A stretch of DNA of 64,000 nt from the NCBI GenBank assembly GCA_943788195.1, contig CALSPH010000001.1, positions 1,375,595 to 1,439,594 of the forward strand, written 5' to 3'. This document shows positions 34,499 through 43,396 of the stretch, piece after piece. How positions within the stretch are numbered: the stretch's first letter is position 1; every line of letters begins with the position of its first letter. The notes beneath the pieces are model-generated. The model was given only the letters and a program-made list of their open reading frames with translations, was not told the origin of the DNA and did not search any database. This stretch comes from an uncultured Bacteroidia bacterium. GTDB taxonomy: Bacteria; Bacteroidota; Bacteroidia; NS11-12g; UBA955. The position numbers and the translations under genes were made by a program.

Positions 34499-34506
34499 TA
34501 AACCGC

Positions 34507-34514
34507 TATCTTTG
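34507..34514 (+). promoter_or_regulatory. Promoter -7 box of kdsA
   Basis: TATCTTTG matches TAnnTTTG and ends four bases before the ATG at 34519. kdsA may thus have its own leaderless transcript despite closely following ferritin. Confidence 0.5.
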
Positions 34515-34518
34515 AGCC

Positions 34519-35319
34519 ATGCAGCTGAGTGAATTTCACCAACAAGATCAATTTTTTTTAATAGCTGGTCCGTGTGCCATTGAAGATGAGCAGTCTTCAA
34601 TGCAAATTGCTAAGAAACTCATCGAAATCACTGGGCATTTGGGTATTCCTTTTGTTTTTAAGGGTTCATATCGCAAAGCAAATCGTACGAGTTTAACATC
34701 CTTTACAGGGATAGGAGATGAGAAGGCCCTAAAGATTTTAGCCAAGGTTAAAGCTGAATTGGGCTGTCCTGTGCTTACTGATATCCATGAAAGTGACGAA
34801 GCCGCCATGGCAGCTGAATATGTAGATGTACTTCAAATACCTGCATTTCTATTTCGCCAAACCGATTTGCTGGTAGCCGCTGCGAAAACAGGAAAGTTGG
34901 TGAATATTAAAAAGGGTCAATTTGCTGCGGTAAATGCCATGCAGCATGCAATCCAAAAAGTGAAGGATTCAGGGAATGATTTAATATGGCAAACAGAGCG
35001 GGGCAATATGTTTGGGTATGGAGATATGATTGTAGATTATCGAAATATACCTGAAATGCAAAGCTTTGGAGCACCGGTTGTAATGGACTGCACACATAGT
35101 GTTCAGCAACCGAATAATGGAACGGGTGTTACTGGTGGTAGACCAGAAATGATTGAGACGATTGCAAAGGCGGCTGTAGCAGTGGGTGTAGATGGTTTGT
35201 TTATTGAAACCCATCCAAGTCCATTCAGCGCAAAATCGGATGGGGCAAATATGTTGCCCTTGGACGAAATAGAAGGGTTACTTGCCAAACTAGTTCGTGT
35301 TCGGAATGCAGTGAGGTAG
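34519..35319 (+). CDS. kdsA: 3-deoxy-8-phosphooctulonate synthase
   Basis: KdsA condenses phosphoenolpyruvate with D-arabinose 5-phosphate to give Kdo 8-phosphate for lipopolysaccharide core. The 266 aa protein matches the family: FLIAGPCAIEDEQSS (residues 13-27), FKGSYRKANRTSLTSFTG, LTDIHES, DVLQIPAFLFRQTDLL, NIKKGQFAAVN and THSVQQPNN. A Cys in GPCA and another in MDCTHS with surrounding residues fit the metal-dependent type or a mixed type; I cannot settle which. It provides a Kdo supply distinct from the KdsB-like gene in the polysaccharide locus 16 kb away. Confidence 0.96.
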   Translation: MQLSEFHQQDQFFLIAGPCAIEDEQSSMQIAKKLIEITGHLGIPFVFKGSYRKANRTSLTSFTGIGDEKALKILAKVKAELGCPVLTDIHESDEAAMAAEYVDVLQIPAFLFRQTDLLVAAAKTGKLVNIKKGQFAAVNAMQHAIQKVKDSGNDLIWQTERGNMFGYGDMIVDYRNIPEMQSFGAPVVMDCTHSVQQPNNGTGVTGGRPEMIETIAKAAVAVGVDGLFIETHPSPFSAKSDGANMLPLDEIEGLLAKLVRVRNAVR

Positions 35320-35340
35320 GTCTACAACTCCAAACCAAAT

Positions 35341-36222
35341 TTATATTCGATAGTTAATGGTAAGGCCGTGGTTGGCATAAGCCATCTTTTTCTTTCCCAT
35401 AAATCGGTGATTTAAAAAACGTGCGGAGGGCCTGAGTTCATAACCTACAAACACCTTCTTCCAAAAGGCATGATCCAAACTGATTTGATAATTGAATCCC
35501 AAAGCAACAAAGGGCATAAGCTGGAACAGGCTTTTTTCAGAAAAGGATTCACTTATGGATATGAAAGGGTAGTTAATGGATGATTGTGTAACTCTATTGA
35601 AAGTATCCGTTCTTCGGTCGGTACGAACCTTGAATTCGCTGTAACTCACATAACTGGAACGGTTGAATAGTACACCGATATTCATACCAAGGCCTAGAAA
35701 CATATTTATTTTTTCAGTAGGATTGGAGTTCATGATGTAGGAGAAATGAAGATTAAACTGATTAGAACTATGCTGTACTGAAAAGCTTCTGGAATGAAAA
35801 GAATCAATAGATACAAATTGAGATTGACTATTGAAAAAACTATCTAGGTTTATATTTTGACTATGATTAATAAATCCACTAAAATCATAACTGTACCCAA
35901 GGCTTGCACCCAGTCTGATTCTTCCATTACCATAGGTACCCATCTTGTTTTTAATACTTAGTTTGATTAAATATTCAAAGTCCACATTATCAGCATTAAC
36001 CGAAGGTCCAGATTCTCTAAAATCGGTTAAATCTTGGATAAGTAAAGTGGAGTTTGGCATGAGTGCTCGAAGGTCGGGTTTGGTATAATCAATACCTGGT
36101 GATAGCGTATTACGTATACCAAATTGCGAACCCTTCATCTTGAGCAAAGGCAAGTCTTCCGTTTGCGCTTGAATGCCCATAAGGACATTGAGCATAGTAA
36201 ACAAAAAGAGAGTTTTCAGCAT
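35341..36222 (-). CDS. Outer membrane protein with signal peptide, beta-barrel-like
   Basis: A 293 aa exported protein: signal peptide LFLFTMLNVLMGIQAQ, then a barrel-like sequence with alternating residues (GRIRLGASLGYSYDFSG, FNLHFSYIMN, MFLGLGMNIGVLF, LMPFVALGFNYQISL, FVGYELRPSARFL) and a final strand HGLTINYRI ending in an apolar residue. This composition is characteristic of small Bacteroidota outer membrane proteins; the function is unknown. A promoter box lies at 36294-36301. It converges with kdsA, with no clear hairpin between them. Confidence 0.75.
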   Translation of the reverse strand: MLKTLFLFTMLNVLMGIQAQTEDLPLLKMKGSQFGIRNTLSPGIDYTKPDLRALMPNSTLLIQDLTDFRESGPSVNADNVDFEYLIKLSIKNKMGTYGNGRIRLGASLGYSYDFSGFINHSQNINLDSFFNSQSQFVSIDSFHSRSFSVQHSSNQFNLHFSYIMNSNPTEKINMFLGLGMNIGVLFNRSSYVSYSEFKVRTDRRTDTFNRVTQSSINYPFISISESFSEKSLFQLMPFVALGFNYQISLDHAFWKKVFVGYELRPSARFLNHRFMGKKKMAYANHGLTINYRI

Positions 36223-36293
36223 ATCACTTGAACGGGTTCGATAATAAATTATTGCTTTAAATCATTACGGATTAATTTTTGAGGATACTTGAA

Positions 36294-36301
36294 CAAATAT
36301 A
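36294..36301 (-). promoter_or_regulatory. Promoter -7 box of the 35341-36222 gene
   Basis: The minus strand reads TATATTTG (TAnnTTTG), 71 bases before the ATG at 36222. The rest of this 231-base gap holds a dispersed repeat and the rplT terminator. Confidence 0.45.
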
Positions 36302-36358
36302 ATAAATAGTCCGTCGGTTCGAGAGGAGACAAAAACATTCACTAGAATGAGTTTTTTG

Positions 36359-36394
36359 TCAGTCTGAGCGTAGTCCGAAGCTTCGGACGAAGAC
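36359..36394 (+). repeat. Dispersed intergenic repeat, copy e
   Basis: TCAGTCTGAGCGTA, then a perfect 16-base palindrome GTCCGAAGCTTCGGAC at 36373-36388, then GAAGAC. The arms match copy b; the central palindrome differs. It lies just beyond the rplT terminator. Confidence 0.6.
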
Positions 36395-36395
36395 A

Positions 36396-36429
36396 CAAAA
36401 AAAGGGAAGCTATTTCTAGCCTCCCTTTT
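36396..36429 (-). terminator. Rho-independent terminator of the thrS-infC-rpmI-rplT operon
   Basis: AAAAGGGA with TCCCTTTT and an inner GCTA/TAGC form a stem of about 12 pairs with a TTTC loop and one bulge. On the minus strand the hairpin is followed by a run of seven T, 25 bases after the rplT stop. Confidence 0.85.
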
Positions 36430-36453
36430 CTCTATTCGCAAATAACTTTTCGC

Positions 36454-37176
36454 TTACTTCGCCAATATCTTAGCTTCAACAATCCATTCTTGCCATTGGT
36501 CGTAGCTTGTCATGCTATCTTTTTCTTCGTATTCTTCAATCTTAGCATCTGTTAAACCAGCTAAGTCTGCATAAGAATGAACGCCTAAAGCATTCAGTCT
36601 TTTCTCAAAAGCAGGTCCAATTTTATTAATCACTTTTAGATCATCACTTGAGCTATCGGCTTTCTTACTTTTAGGTTCTGTTTTTGGTGCTGCTTTCTTT
36701 TCAGCTTTTGGCTTTTCTTCAGAAGTGCTGCTTGCAGGAGCCTCTTTTTTCTCCGCTTTTGGCGTTTTAGGCGCCTCCGCTTTCACTTCTTTAGCTGCTG
36801 CCGTACTTGTGCTTGCTGCACCTTTTTTGGCTTTTGCCGCTGCATTCACTATTTCCTTGAAAGCTGCTGGTTCATTCATTGCTAAATCTGCAAGTACTTT
36901 CCTGTTTAGGTCGATGTTAGCATCTTTTAATTTACCCATGAACTCACTATAGCTCATTCCTTCTGCTCTAACGGCTGCATTTATACGCTGTATCCACAGT
37001 GCTCTAAATGTTCTTTTCTTGTTTTTACGGTCTCTATATGCATAGGTTTGGCCTTTTTCATAAGCATTCTTTGCAATAGTCCATACATTTTTTCTAGCTC
37101 CCCAATACCCTTTGGTTTTCTTTAGAATTTTCTTTCTTCGAGCTCTAGCAGCTACTTTGTTTTTTGATCTTGGCAT
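36454..37176 (-). CDS. rplT: 50S ribosomal protein L20 with C-terminal helix-hairpin-helix extension
   Basis: Residues 1-118 are a standard L20 ([21 protein letters not shown], then [17 protein letters not shown] and [11 protein letters not shown]), which nucleates 50S assembly on 23S rRNA. Normal L20 ends there at about 115-120 aa, but this protein goes on to 240. Residues 119-180 are an Ala/Lys/Pro/Glu-rich linker and residues 182-240 look like a helix-hairpin-helix domain ([21 protein letters not shown], then [16 protein letters not shown] and [10 protein letters not shown]). Similar domains are attached to L21 in some Bacteroidota; on L20 I consider it unusual. The frame is continuous and the terminator follows it. 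Confidence 0.95.
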   Translation of the reverse strand: MPRSKNKVAARARRKKILKKTKGYWGARKNVWTIAKNAYEKGQTYAYRDRKNKKRTFRALWIQRINAAVRAEGMSYSEFMGKLKDANIDLNRKVLADLAMNEPAAFKEIVNAAAKAKKGAASTSTAAAKEVKAEAPKTPKAEKKEAPASSTSEEKPKAEKKAAPKTEPKSKKADSSSDDLKVINKIGPAFEKRLNALGVHSYADLAGLTDAKIEEYEEKDSMTSYDQWQEWIVEAKILAK

Positions 37177-37256
37177 TTTATTTATTTATTTTTTGCTTGA
37201 GGCGGAAAGGATAATTTGCTTTCACTTTTTTGCCACAAGCATGGTTTCTCTTTATT

Positions 37257-37457
37257 TTACTTACCGATAGTAAGCATAAATTTAACATTCGACTCATCAC
37301 AAGTCTTAATCACTCCAGAATGACCTAATCTTCTTTTTTGTTTCGTAGTTTTTTTGGTCAAAATGTGCCTCATATAGGCTTTGTTTCTTTTTATTTTTCC
37401 AGATGAAGTTATCGTGAACCTCTTTTTGGCACTGGAGTTGGTTTTCATTTTAGGCAT
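37257..37457 (-). CDS. rpmI: 50S ribosomal protein L35
   Basis: A basic 66 aa protein matching L35: [20 protein letters not shown] then [20 protein letters not shown] and a short C-terminus. It lies between infC and rplT in the conserved order infC-rpmI-rplT, and is 12 bases downstream of infC and 80 bases upstream of rplT. In Escherichia coli L20 represses this operon through a pseudoknot in the mRNA; no such structure was evaluated here. Confidence 0.97.
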   Translation of the reverse strand: MPKMKTNSSAKKRFTITSSGKIKRNKAYMRHILTKKTTKQKRRLGHSGVIKTCDESNVKFMLTIGK

Positions 37458-37469
37458 AATTGTACGCTT

Positions 37470-38021
37470 TTATTTTTTACTATCGGGTGCAAGCACCATA
37501 ATCATTTTATTCTTTTCATTCGTTGGGAAGCTCTCAATTTTTGCTACCCCTTCCTCAACTAACTTCTCAGCAAATTGAAGTAACAATACTTCTCCTCGAT
37601 CTCTATATATGTTAGCTCTTCCTCTAAAAAACACAAAACATCTTACTTTGGCACCTTCAGCTAAGAATTTTCGCGCATGATTCATTTTAAAGTTAACATC
37701 ATGCGTGCTCGTGTTTGGGCCAAATCGAATTTCTTTTGTTTCGTTCGTAGTAGCCTTTGACTTGAGTTCTTTCGCTTTTTTCTTCTGTTCATAAAGGAAC
37801 TTCTTGTAGTCCATGATCTTACAAACCGGTGGTTCTGCATTTGGACTTAATTCAACAAGATCTAGGCCTTGAGCATATGCTATTTCAATTGCCTTGGGAA
37901 CTTCCATGATATCGTTAATTCCTTCGCCAACTACCCGAACATGGGTTGCCCTTATTTTTTCGTTGATCTTATGCGGATCTTCTTGCCTTTTAAACTTCCT
38001 ATATGGTTTCTTTTTCCTCAA
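37470..38021 (-). CDS. infC: Translation initiation factor IF-3
   Basis: IF-3 prevents premature 50S joining and checks the start codon. The 183 aa protein has the N-domain [20 protein letters not shown] and [16 protein letters not shown], the linker [10 protein letters not shown] and the C-domain [25 protein letters not shown]. The best start in frame is a TTG at 38021, preceding the basic [12 protein letters not shown], which overlaps the thrS end by 23 bases. IF-3 genes often use rare starts, which lets IF-3 repress its own translation; that seems plausible here. Confidence 0.95.
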   Translation of the reverse strand: MRKKKPYRKFKRQEDPHKINEKIRATHVRVVGEGINDIMEVPKAIEIAYAQGLDLVELSPNAEPPVCKIMDYKKFLYEQKKKAKELKSKATTNETKEIRFGPNTSTHDVNFKMNHARKFLAEGAKVRCFVFFRGRANIYRDRGEVLLLQFAEKLVEEGVAKIESFPTNEKNKMIMVLAPDSKK

Positions 38022-39948
38022 ATATGTTTTCTATTTCTGTTTCTATGTGTTTTACAAAATCTGTATTGCTCATCAACCCAAAATCTTCACCTCCGTGCTT
38101 CCTTATACTAACGCTTTGATTTTCAGCTTCTTGGTCACCTACAATTAACATGTAGGGAACTTTGCTTAACTCTGCATCTCGTATTTTTCTGCCCGTCTTC
38201 TCAGACCTATTGTCAACAAGGGCGCGAATATCGTGTTTTTTCAGGAAATTTAAAAGATTTTCAGCATAATCATTATGTTTATCGCTAATTGGCAAAATAT
38301 TCACTTGAACGGGCGTTAACCACAAGGGAAAATTACCTGCTGTATGTTCTATTAGAACAGCTACAAACCGTTCCATACTGCCAAAAGGAGCACGATGAAT
38401 CATTACCGGTCGATGCTTTTGATTATCACTTCCCATATATTCCAATTCGAAACGATCCGGTAAGTTATAATCAACTTGTATGGTACCCAATTGCCAAGAT
38501 CGTCCTAAGGCATCTTTAACCATGAAATCTAACTTAGGTCCGTAGAAAGCTGCTTCGCCATATTCTATGACTGCGTCCAGGCCTTTTTCTTCGGTTGCTT
38601 CAATAATAGCCTTTTCTGCTTTTTCCCAATTGGCGTCATCTCCAATGTATTTGGAACGATCTACTTTATCTCGTAATGAAATTTGTGCTGTAAATTCTTC
38701 AAAACCTAAACTCCTGAAAACAAAAAGAACAATATCAATTACTTTTTGAAATTCTTCTTTTACTTGGTCGGGTCTGCAAAAAAGATGCGCATCGTCTTGT
38801 GTAAATCCACGCACACGTGTTAATCCATGTAATTCACCACTTTGCTCATAACGGTATACCGTACCAAATTCAGCCAAACGAACGGGCAAATCTTTATAAC
38901 TCCGTGGTTTGGACTTATATATTTCGCAATGATGCGGGCAATTCATTGGTTTTAGGAAGAACTCTTCTCCTTCTTGCGGTGTATTGATGGGTTGAAAGGA
39001 GTCAGCACCATATTTATCATAGTGACCACTGGTTACGTATAAGTTTTTATGACCAATATGCGGTGTATATACCTGAGCGTAGCCTGCTTCCATTTGAGCT
39101 TTCTTCAAGAAATTCTCCAATCGGTCGCGCAAGGCAGCACCATTGGGTAGCCATAAGGGTAAGCCAGCGCCTACTTTTTCACTAAACGTAAAGAGCTCTA
39201 ATTCTTTACCTAATTTTCGGTGATCTCTTAATTTGGCTTGCTCGAGACGTTCTAAATGTTCATCTAATTCAGATTTTTTAGGGAATGTTATTCCATAGAT
39301 CCGTGTTAGCTGTTTCTTTTTCTCATCTCCGCGCCAATAAGCACCGGCAGTTGAAAGGAGTTTTATTGCTTTAATTGGACCGGTATGTGGGATATGTGGT
39401 CCACGACATAAATCGGTAAAGTTGCCCTGCTCATACAGAGTAATTTCACCATCATTTAAACCCTTAATTAATTCAAGTTTATACGGATCTTGCTTTTCTG
39501 TGAAATACGCAATTGCATCTGCTTTTGATATTTCAGAGCGCTTATAGACCAATTTTTCTTTGGCCAACTCTTTCATTTTTTGTTCTACTTTCGGAAAGTC
39601 ATCTGCACTAAAGCTTTGGTCGCCAAAATCAATGTCGTAATAGAAACCGTTTTCTATTGGAGGACCAATTCCCAGTTTAATTCCGGGATACAATGCTTCA
39701 AGTGCTTCAGCCAACAAGTGGGCAGATGAATGCCAAAAGGTTGATTTTCCTTCTGGATTATTCCAAGTAAATAAGGTTACACTATCACCATCCTTTAATG
39801 CAGTGCTGGCATCAACCGTAGCGCCATTCACACTTGCGGCTAGTACATTTCTGGCAAGTCCTTCACTGATCGAAAGGGCCAAATCCATTGCAGAACTTCC
39901 TTCAGGAAGCTGTTTTTTGGAATTGTCTGGTAAAGTAATGTTAATCAT
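37999..39948 (-). CDS. thrS: Threonyl-tRNA synthetase
   Basis: ThrS charges tRNA-Thr. The 649 aa protein has the N-terminal TGS domain ([22 protein letters not shown]), the editing N2 domain with [12 protein letters not shown] (Zn-like HxxxH at 73-77), and the class II catalytic domain with motif 2 [27 protein letters not shown] and the zinc-binding [12 protein letters not shown]. The anticodon-binding domain begins near [16 protein letters not shown]. It leads the conserved thrS-infC-rpmI-rplT operon. Confidence 0.98.
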   Translation of the reverse strand: MINITLPDNSKKQLPEGSSAMDLALSISEGLARNVLAASVNGATVDASTALKDGDSVTLFTWNNPEGKSTFWHSSAHLLAEALEALYPGIKLGIGPPIENGFYYDIDFGDQSFSADDFPKVEQKMKELAKEKLVYKRSEISKADAIAYFTEKQDPYKLELIKGLNDGEITLYEQGNFTDLCRGPHIPHTGPIKAIKLLSTAGAYWRGDEKKKQLTRIYGITFPKKSELDEHLERLEQAKLRDHRKLGKELELFTFSEKVGAGLPLWLPNGAALRDRLENFLKKAQMEAGYAQVYTPHIGHKNLYVTSGHYDKYGADSFQPINTPQEGEEFFLKPMNCPHHCEIYKSKPRSYKDLPVRLAEFGTVYRYEQSGELHGLTRVRGFTQDDAHLFCRPDQVKEEFQKVIDIVLFVFRSLGFEEFTAQISLRDKVDRSKYIGDDANWEKAEKAIIEATEEKGLDAVIEYGEAAFYGPKLDFMVKDALGRSWQLGTIQVDYNLPDRFELEYMGSDNQKHRPVMIHRAPFGSMERFVAVLIEHTAGNFPLWLTPVQVNILPISDKHNDYAENLLNFLKKHDIRALVDNRSEKTGRKIRDAELSKVPYMLIVGDQEAENQSVSIRKHGGEDFGLMSNTDFVKHIETEIENIFEEKETI

Positions 39949-39968
39949 ACCTTGGTTTTTAGGGGGTG

Positions 39969-39976
39969 CAAAATTA
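39969..39976 (-). promoter_or_regulatory. Promoter -7 box of the thrS operon
   Basis: The minus strand reads TAATTTTG, 20 bases before the thrS ATG. No T-box leader can fit in that distance. Confidence 0.5.
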
Positions 39977-40063
39977 AGAAATTAATGCACAATAATCCTT
40001 ACGAGTTAAATAATACTTAACGGAGAAATGTTATCTTTAAAATTGGGCGAAATGAACCGTTCT

Positions 40064-40339
40064 TTACTGGATAATATAAATATCCTCATTGTCCTTTTTC
40101 ATGAGATATTTTTCACGGGCGTAGCGCTCTAAACTCTTGCTATCATTAAAGATAATTGCTCGATCCGTTTTCATGCGTTCAATTTCTTCTTGATAGTATG
40201 CTTTTTTACCGCGCAATTCGCTTAGTTCAGAACGGTATTCATACAGATTGATAAAATTGTTTCGGTCTATAAAGGTCATCCACACGATCATAAAGCCAAT
40301 AACCAACCATTTTCTATATTTTTTCCAAACGCCTAACAT
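40064..40339 (-). CDS. Septum formation initiator (DivIC/FtsB-like)
   Basis: A 91 aa single-pass membrane protein: a transmembrane helix at about residues 12-28 (WLVIGFMIVWMTFIDRNNF) followed by a heptad coiled coil (RSELSELRGKKAYYQEEIERM) and a C-terminal SLERYAREKYLMKKDNED block. Order and length are those of DivIC/FtsB, which recruits the divisome through FtsL and FtsQ. It should be in the inner membrane with the coil outside. No other cell division gene is adjacent. Confidence 0.85.
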   Translation of the reverse strand: MLGVWKKYRKWLVIGFMIVWMTFIDRNNFINLYEYRSELSELRGKKAYYQEEIERMKTDRAIIFNDSKSLERYAREKYLMKKDNEDIYIIQ

Positions 40340-40412
40340 ATTACACTACAAAAGTCTAAATTTATTCATGCATGTTGCATTTAGATTTCCACTAAAAAGG
40401 GGGAATGACTAA

Positions 40413-40835
40413 TTAACCGTAATACTCAACGAAATTGTTGTTGGTTTCGCGGAGGTGTATTTTATGCAGCTCCACTCCCTCGGGCAAATGAACCTTAATT
40501 TGCCCCCAAATGAATATAACAATATGCTCTATGGATGGCAAAACATCTTTTAATGCAGGTACATCTAAGTTCAGGTTCTTATGATCAAGCACTTCAGTAA
40601 CCTCTTCTTTAATAATCTTACTCAGCACTTTTAAATCCATTACAAAACCAGTATCTGGATTTGGAGATCCTTTAACCGTTACAATGAGTTCAAAATTATG
40701 ACCATGCCAATTCTTGTTTGCGCAAGGTCCAAAGGTTTCATCATTCCATTTCTCATCAAAATTTGAATTGAATAGTTTGTGGGCAGCATTGAAATGTGCA
40801 TGACGCGAAATATAAAGTATTGGTTTTGTGCTCAA
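40413..40835 (-). CDS. 6-pyruvoyl-tetrahydropterin synthase/QueD-like protein
   Basis: A 140 aa tunnelling-fold enzyme of the 6-pyruvoyltetrahydropterin synthase (PTPS)/QueD family, which acts on 7,8-dihydroneopterin triphosphate. The zinc-binding His residues lie in HFNAAHKL and WHGHNFEL; a Cys in GPCANKNWHGH is the catalytic one in this family, and Glu in HLRETNNNFVEYYG near the C-terminus binds the pterin. QueD (CPH4 synthase, queuosine) and PTPS differ by subtle residues, so I leave the gene unnamed. A promoter box lies at 40856-40863. Confidence 0.87.
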   Translation of the reverse strand: MSTKPILYISRHAHFNAAHKLFNSNFDEKWNDETFGPCANKNWHGHNFELIVTVKGSPNPDTGFVMDLKVLSKIIKEEVTEVLDHKNLNLDVPALKDVLPSIEHIVIFIWGQIKVHLPEGVELHKIHLRETNNNFVEYYG

Positions 40836-40855
40836 GGGTTTCGTTTATAAGACTG

Positions 40856-40863
40856 CAAATATA
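40856..40863 (-). promoter_or_regulatory. Promoter -7 box of the QueD-like gene
   Basis: The minus strand reads TATATTTG, 20 bases before the ATG at 40835. Confidence 0.5.
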
Positions 40864-40915
40864 ATTTAATCGATTTGTTTTTCATGTTTTGGGAAAGCCT
40901 TAATGGTACATTATT

Positions 40916-40923
40916 TATATTTG
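40916..40923 (+). promoter_or_regulatory. Promoter -7 box of the acyl-CoA carboxylase gene
   Basis: TATATTTG ends six bases before the ATG at 40930, so the TSS would be at or within about two bases of the start codon. Confidence 0.5.
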
Positions 40924-40929
40924 CCGTCT

Positions 40930-42570
40930 ATGGCAATTAGTAAAGCTGAATTAGAGTTTAATAAGAATGAGGATCACAATAAAAAATTGGTGTCTGATCT
41001 TAAAACAAAATTCAAGAAGGTAGCAAAAGGGGGAGGCGATAAATCGGCTGCAAAACAAAAAGCGAAAGGTAAAATGTTGGCAAGGGAGCGGGTGGAGTAT
41101 TTACGCGATAAAGGAACCCCTTGGGTAGAAGTGGGCGCATTTGTAGGAGACGGAATGTATGAGGAATATGGGGGTTGTCCGAGTGGCGGTGTTATTGCCG
41201 GTATAGGTTATATCTGCGGCAGGCAATGTGTGATTGTTGCTAACGATGCTACAGTTAAGGCGGGAGCATGGTTTCCAATAACAGGTAAGAAGAATTTAAG
41301 AGCCCAAGAAATTGCCATGGACAACGAAATTCCTATCATCTATTTAGTGGATAGCGCAGGTGTTTTTCTTCCATTGCAAGACGAGATTTTTCCAGATAAA
41401 GAGCACTTTGGTAGAATATTTAGAAATAATGCTGTAATGAGCAGCAAAGGAATCATACAAGTGGCCGCGGTAATGGGCAGTTGTGTTGCTGGTGGCGCTT
41501 ACTTACCCATTATGAGCGATGAAGCATTGATTGTTGACAAAACAGGATCCATCTTTTTAGCTGGTTCATATTTAGTGCGCGCGGCAATAGGAGAGGATAT
41601 CGATAATGAAACCTTAGGCGGGTCGATTGCTCAAACAGATATAAGTGGAGTGATAGATGATCGTTTTCCTGATGATGCCTCTTGTTTGGACCGAATACGA
41701 CATATCATGGATAAGGTAGGTGCTCCAAAAAATGCTGGATTTAGCCGTGTTGAGGCAAAAGAACCTGCTCGGCCTATGACCGATGCGTTTGGCATATTAC
41801 CTCGAGATCGTGCTAAAACATATGATACCAATGAGTTGATCGATTGCCTGGTGGATGAAGATAGTTTTGAACCATTTAAAAGTACATATGGTAAAACCAT
41901 TATATGTGGTTATGCAAGGATTGATGGATGGGCTGTTGGTATTGTGGCCAATTATAGAGAACTCACTAAAAACAATAAGGGTGAAATGCAATTTGGCGGA
42001 GTAATTTATAGCGATAGTGCAGATAAATCGGCACGATTTATCATGAATTGCAATCAAAAGAATATTCCACTTGTATTTCTGCAAGATGTAACCGGCTTTA
42101 TGGTGGGTTCTCGTTCAGAACAAGGAGGGATTATTAAAGACGGTGCAAAAATGGTGAATGCCATGAGCAATAGTACCGTACCAAAATTTACAATCATTAC
42201 GGGCAACAGTTATGGTGCAGGAAATTACGCAATGTGCGGCAAAGCTTATGATCCTCGATTGATTTATGCATGGCCTAGTGCGCGTATCGCAGTAATGGGA
42301 GGTGCGCAGGCTGCTAAGGTTTTATTGCAAATTGAAAAGGCAAGTTTGGCGAAAAAGGGCGAAGTGATTGATGAAAAAGTGGAGAAAGAACTGTTAGACC
42401 GGATTACGGAACGATATGACCGACAAACTTCACCATATTATGCCGCTGCTCGACTTTGGGTGGATGGCGTAATCAATCCAATTGAAACGCGAAAAGTAAT
42501 CAGTGAAGGCATTCATATGGCCAATCATAAACCTACAGAACAGTTTAATGTAGGTGTATTACAAACCTAG
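40930..42570 (+). CDS. Acyl-CoA carboxylase carboxyltransferase (beta) subunit, MCC-like
   Basis: A carboxyltransferase subunit of a biotin-dependent acyl-CoA carboxylase, 546 aa from ATG 40930. The upstream in-frame ATG at 40903 precedes the promoter box. Typical sequences include the oxyanion loops CPSGGVIAGIG, VDSAGVFLPLQDEIFPDKEHFGRIF, MGSCVAGGAYLP and, in the second half, GFMVGSRSEQGGIIKDGAKMVNA and GNSYGAGNYAMCG. The pattern of EIFPDKEHFGRIF followed by MGSC is closest to methylcrotonyl-CoA carboxylase (leucine degradation), but propionyl-CoA or other acyl-CoA is possible. The biotin carboxylase subunit is not in the window. Confidence 0.88.
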   Translation: MAISKAELEFNKNEDHNKKLVSDLKTKFKKVAKGGGDKSAAKQKAKGKMLARERVEYLRDKGTPWVEVGAFVGDGMYEEYGGCPSGGVIAGIGYICGRQCVIVANDATVKAGAWFPITGKKNLRAQEIAMDNEIPIIYLVDSAGVFLPLQDEIFPDKEHFGRIFRNNAVMSSKGIIQVAAVMGSCVAGGAYLPIMSDEALIVDKTGSIFLAGSYLVRAAIGEDIDNETLGGSIAQTDISGVIDDRFPDDASCLDRIRHIMDKVGAPKNAGFSRVEAKEPARPMTDAFGILPRDRAKTYDTNELIDCLVDEDSFEPFKSTYGKTIICGYARIDGWAVGIVANYRELTKNNKGEMQFGGVIYSDSADKSARFIMNCNQKNIPLVFLQDVTGFMVGSRSEQGGIIKDGAKMVNAMSNSTVPKFTIITGNSYGAGNYAMCGKAYDPRLIYAWPSARIAVMGGAQAAKVLLQIEKASLAKKGEVIDEKVEKELLDRITERYDRQTSPYYAAARLWVDGVINPIETRKVISEGIHMANHKPTEQFNVGVLQT

Positions 42571-42609
42571 GTTTTAAGTATACCCATTGATTTTGGGTTG
42601 AAGGCTATA

Positions 42610-43377
42610 TTACCCATGTTTTTTAAGTGCCACTACAAATATGGCAACACCCTTAAACGGAACCTTTGTTGTATCTGTATTAAAGAAATTACGGATGATC
42701 CAATTTTTAAATTTACCATCAGGCAATACGTCCATGGGTGCAGTAACGTATTCACTGCTCACTACTTCAAAACCATGGGCCTCTAAAAGTTTACGAATGC
42801 GTTTTTTGGTATAAATGCGTGCATTGGCAAACCGTTCATGGATGGGTCTGGGTAACCAAGAGAAAAAAGGAACCCGATTCCAAGGGAGGAGGGGCAATTT
42901 GGCTCCATGGGTTTCAAATATCCACCATTTGTTTGGAACGGTTATCGCCAAAATTCCATCGTCTTTTAGTGAATCCGCATAAAACTGAATGCCGCTTTCT
43001 TCAGATAAATGTTCAATAACCTCAAAACTAATCATCCGGTCATATTGCTCGGTAGCCCTGCTGGTTACTACATTCTGAATAGTATAGGAACAGTTCTCGA
43101 TATTGTGTTCGTTTTTGTATGCATTAAATAAATCTTGATGCTCATTGGTAACTTCAATTCCAACACATTTCCGCATATGTTTTGAAAGAAGAAACATGGA
43201 TGCCCCATTGCCACAGCCTATTTCCAATAAATCATTTTGAATGCCTATGAAATCAGGAATCTTTTCTACTAGCCTAATTCTTCGGTGAATGATCCGATCA
43301 CTAAAATCTGCAGGCCTACCTAAATAATGACCACTGTCTTCAAAAAGCTCTTCTGGTATTCTTTCTTTGTATCTCAT
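42610..43377 (-). CDS. SAM-dependent methyltransferase
   Basis: A 255 aa class I methyltransferase. Motif I LLEIGCGNGASMFLLSKH (residues 50-67) binds SAM, then acidic strand CVGIEV, then MISFEVIEHLSE (motif II/post-I) and ILAITVPNKWWIFETHG. The C-terminal half (about 170-255) contains basic arms that may bind an acceptor. The substrate is unknown; the protein resembles ones found in polysaccharide loci, and this gene adjoins such a locus but on the other strand. It is convergent with the acyl-CoA carboxylase gene. Confidence 0.85.
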   Translation of the reverse strand: MRYKERIPEELFEDSGHYLGRPADFSDRIIHRRIRLVEKIPDFIGIQNDLLEIGCGNGASMFLLSKHMRKCVGIEVTNEHQDLFNAYKNEHNIENCSYTIQNVVTSRATEQYDRMISFEVIEHLSEESGIQFYADSLKDDGILAITVPNKWWIFETHGAKLPLLPWNRVPFFSWLPRPIHERFANARIYTKKRIRKLLEAHGFEVVSSEYVTAPMDVLPDGKFKNWIIRNFFNTDTTKVPFKGVAIFVVALKKHG

Positions 43378-43396
43378 TTAAATTGCAGAGGACCTC

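Noticed and set aside
37257-37260. L20-type autoregulatory pseudoknot between infC and rpmI
   Set aside because: The spacing (12 bases) leaves little room, and I could not identify a convincing pseudoknot by eye.
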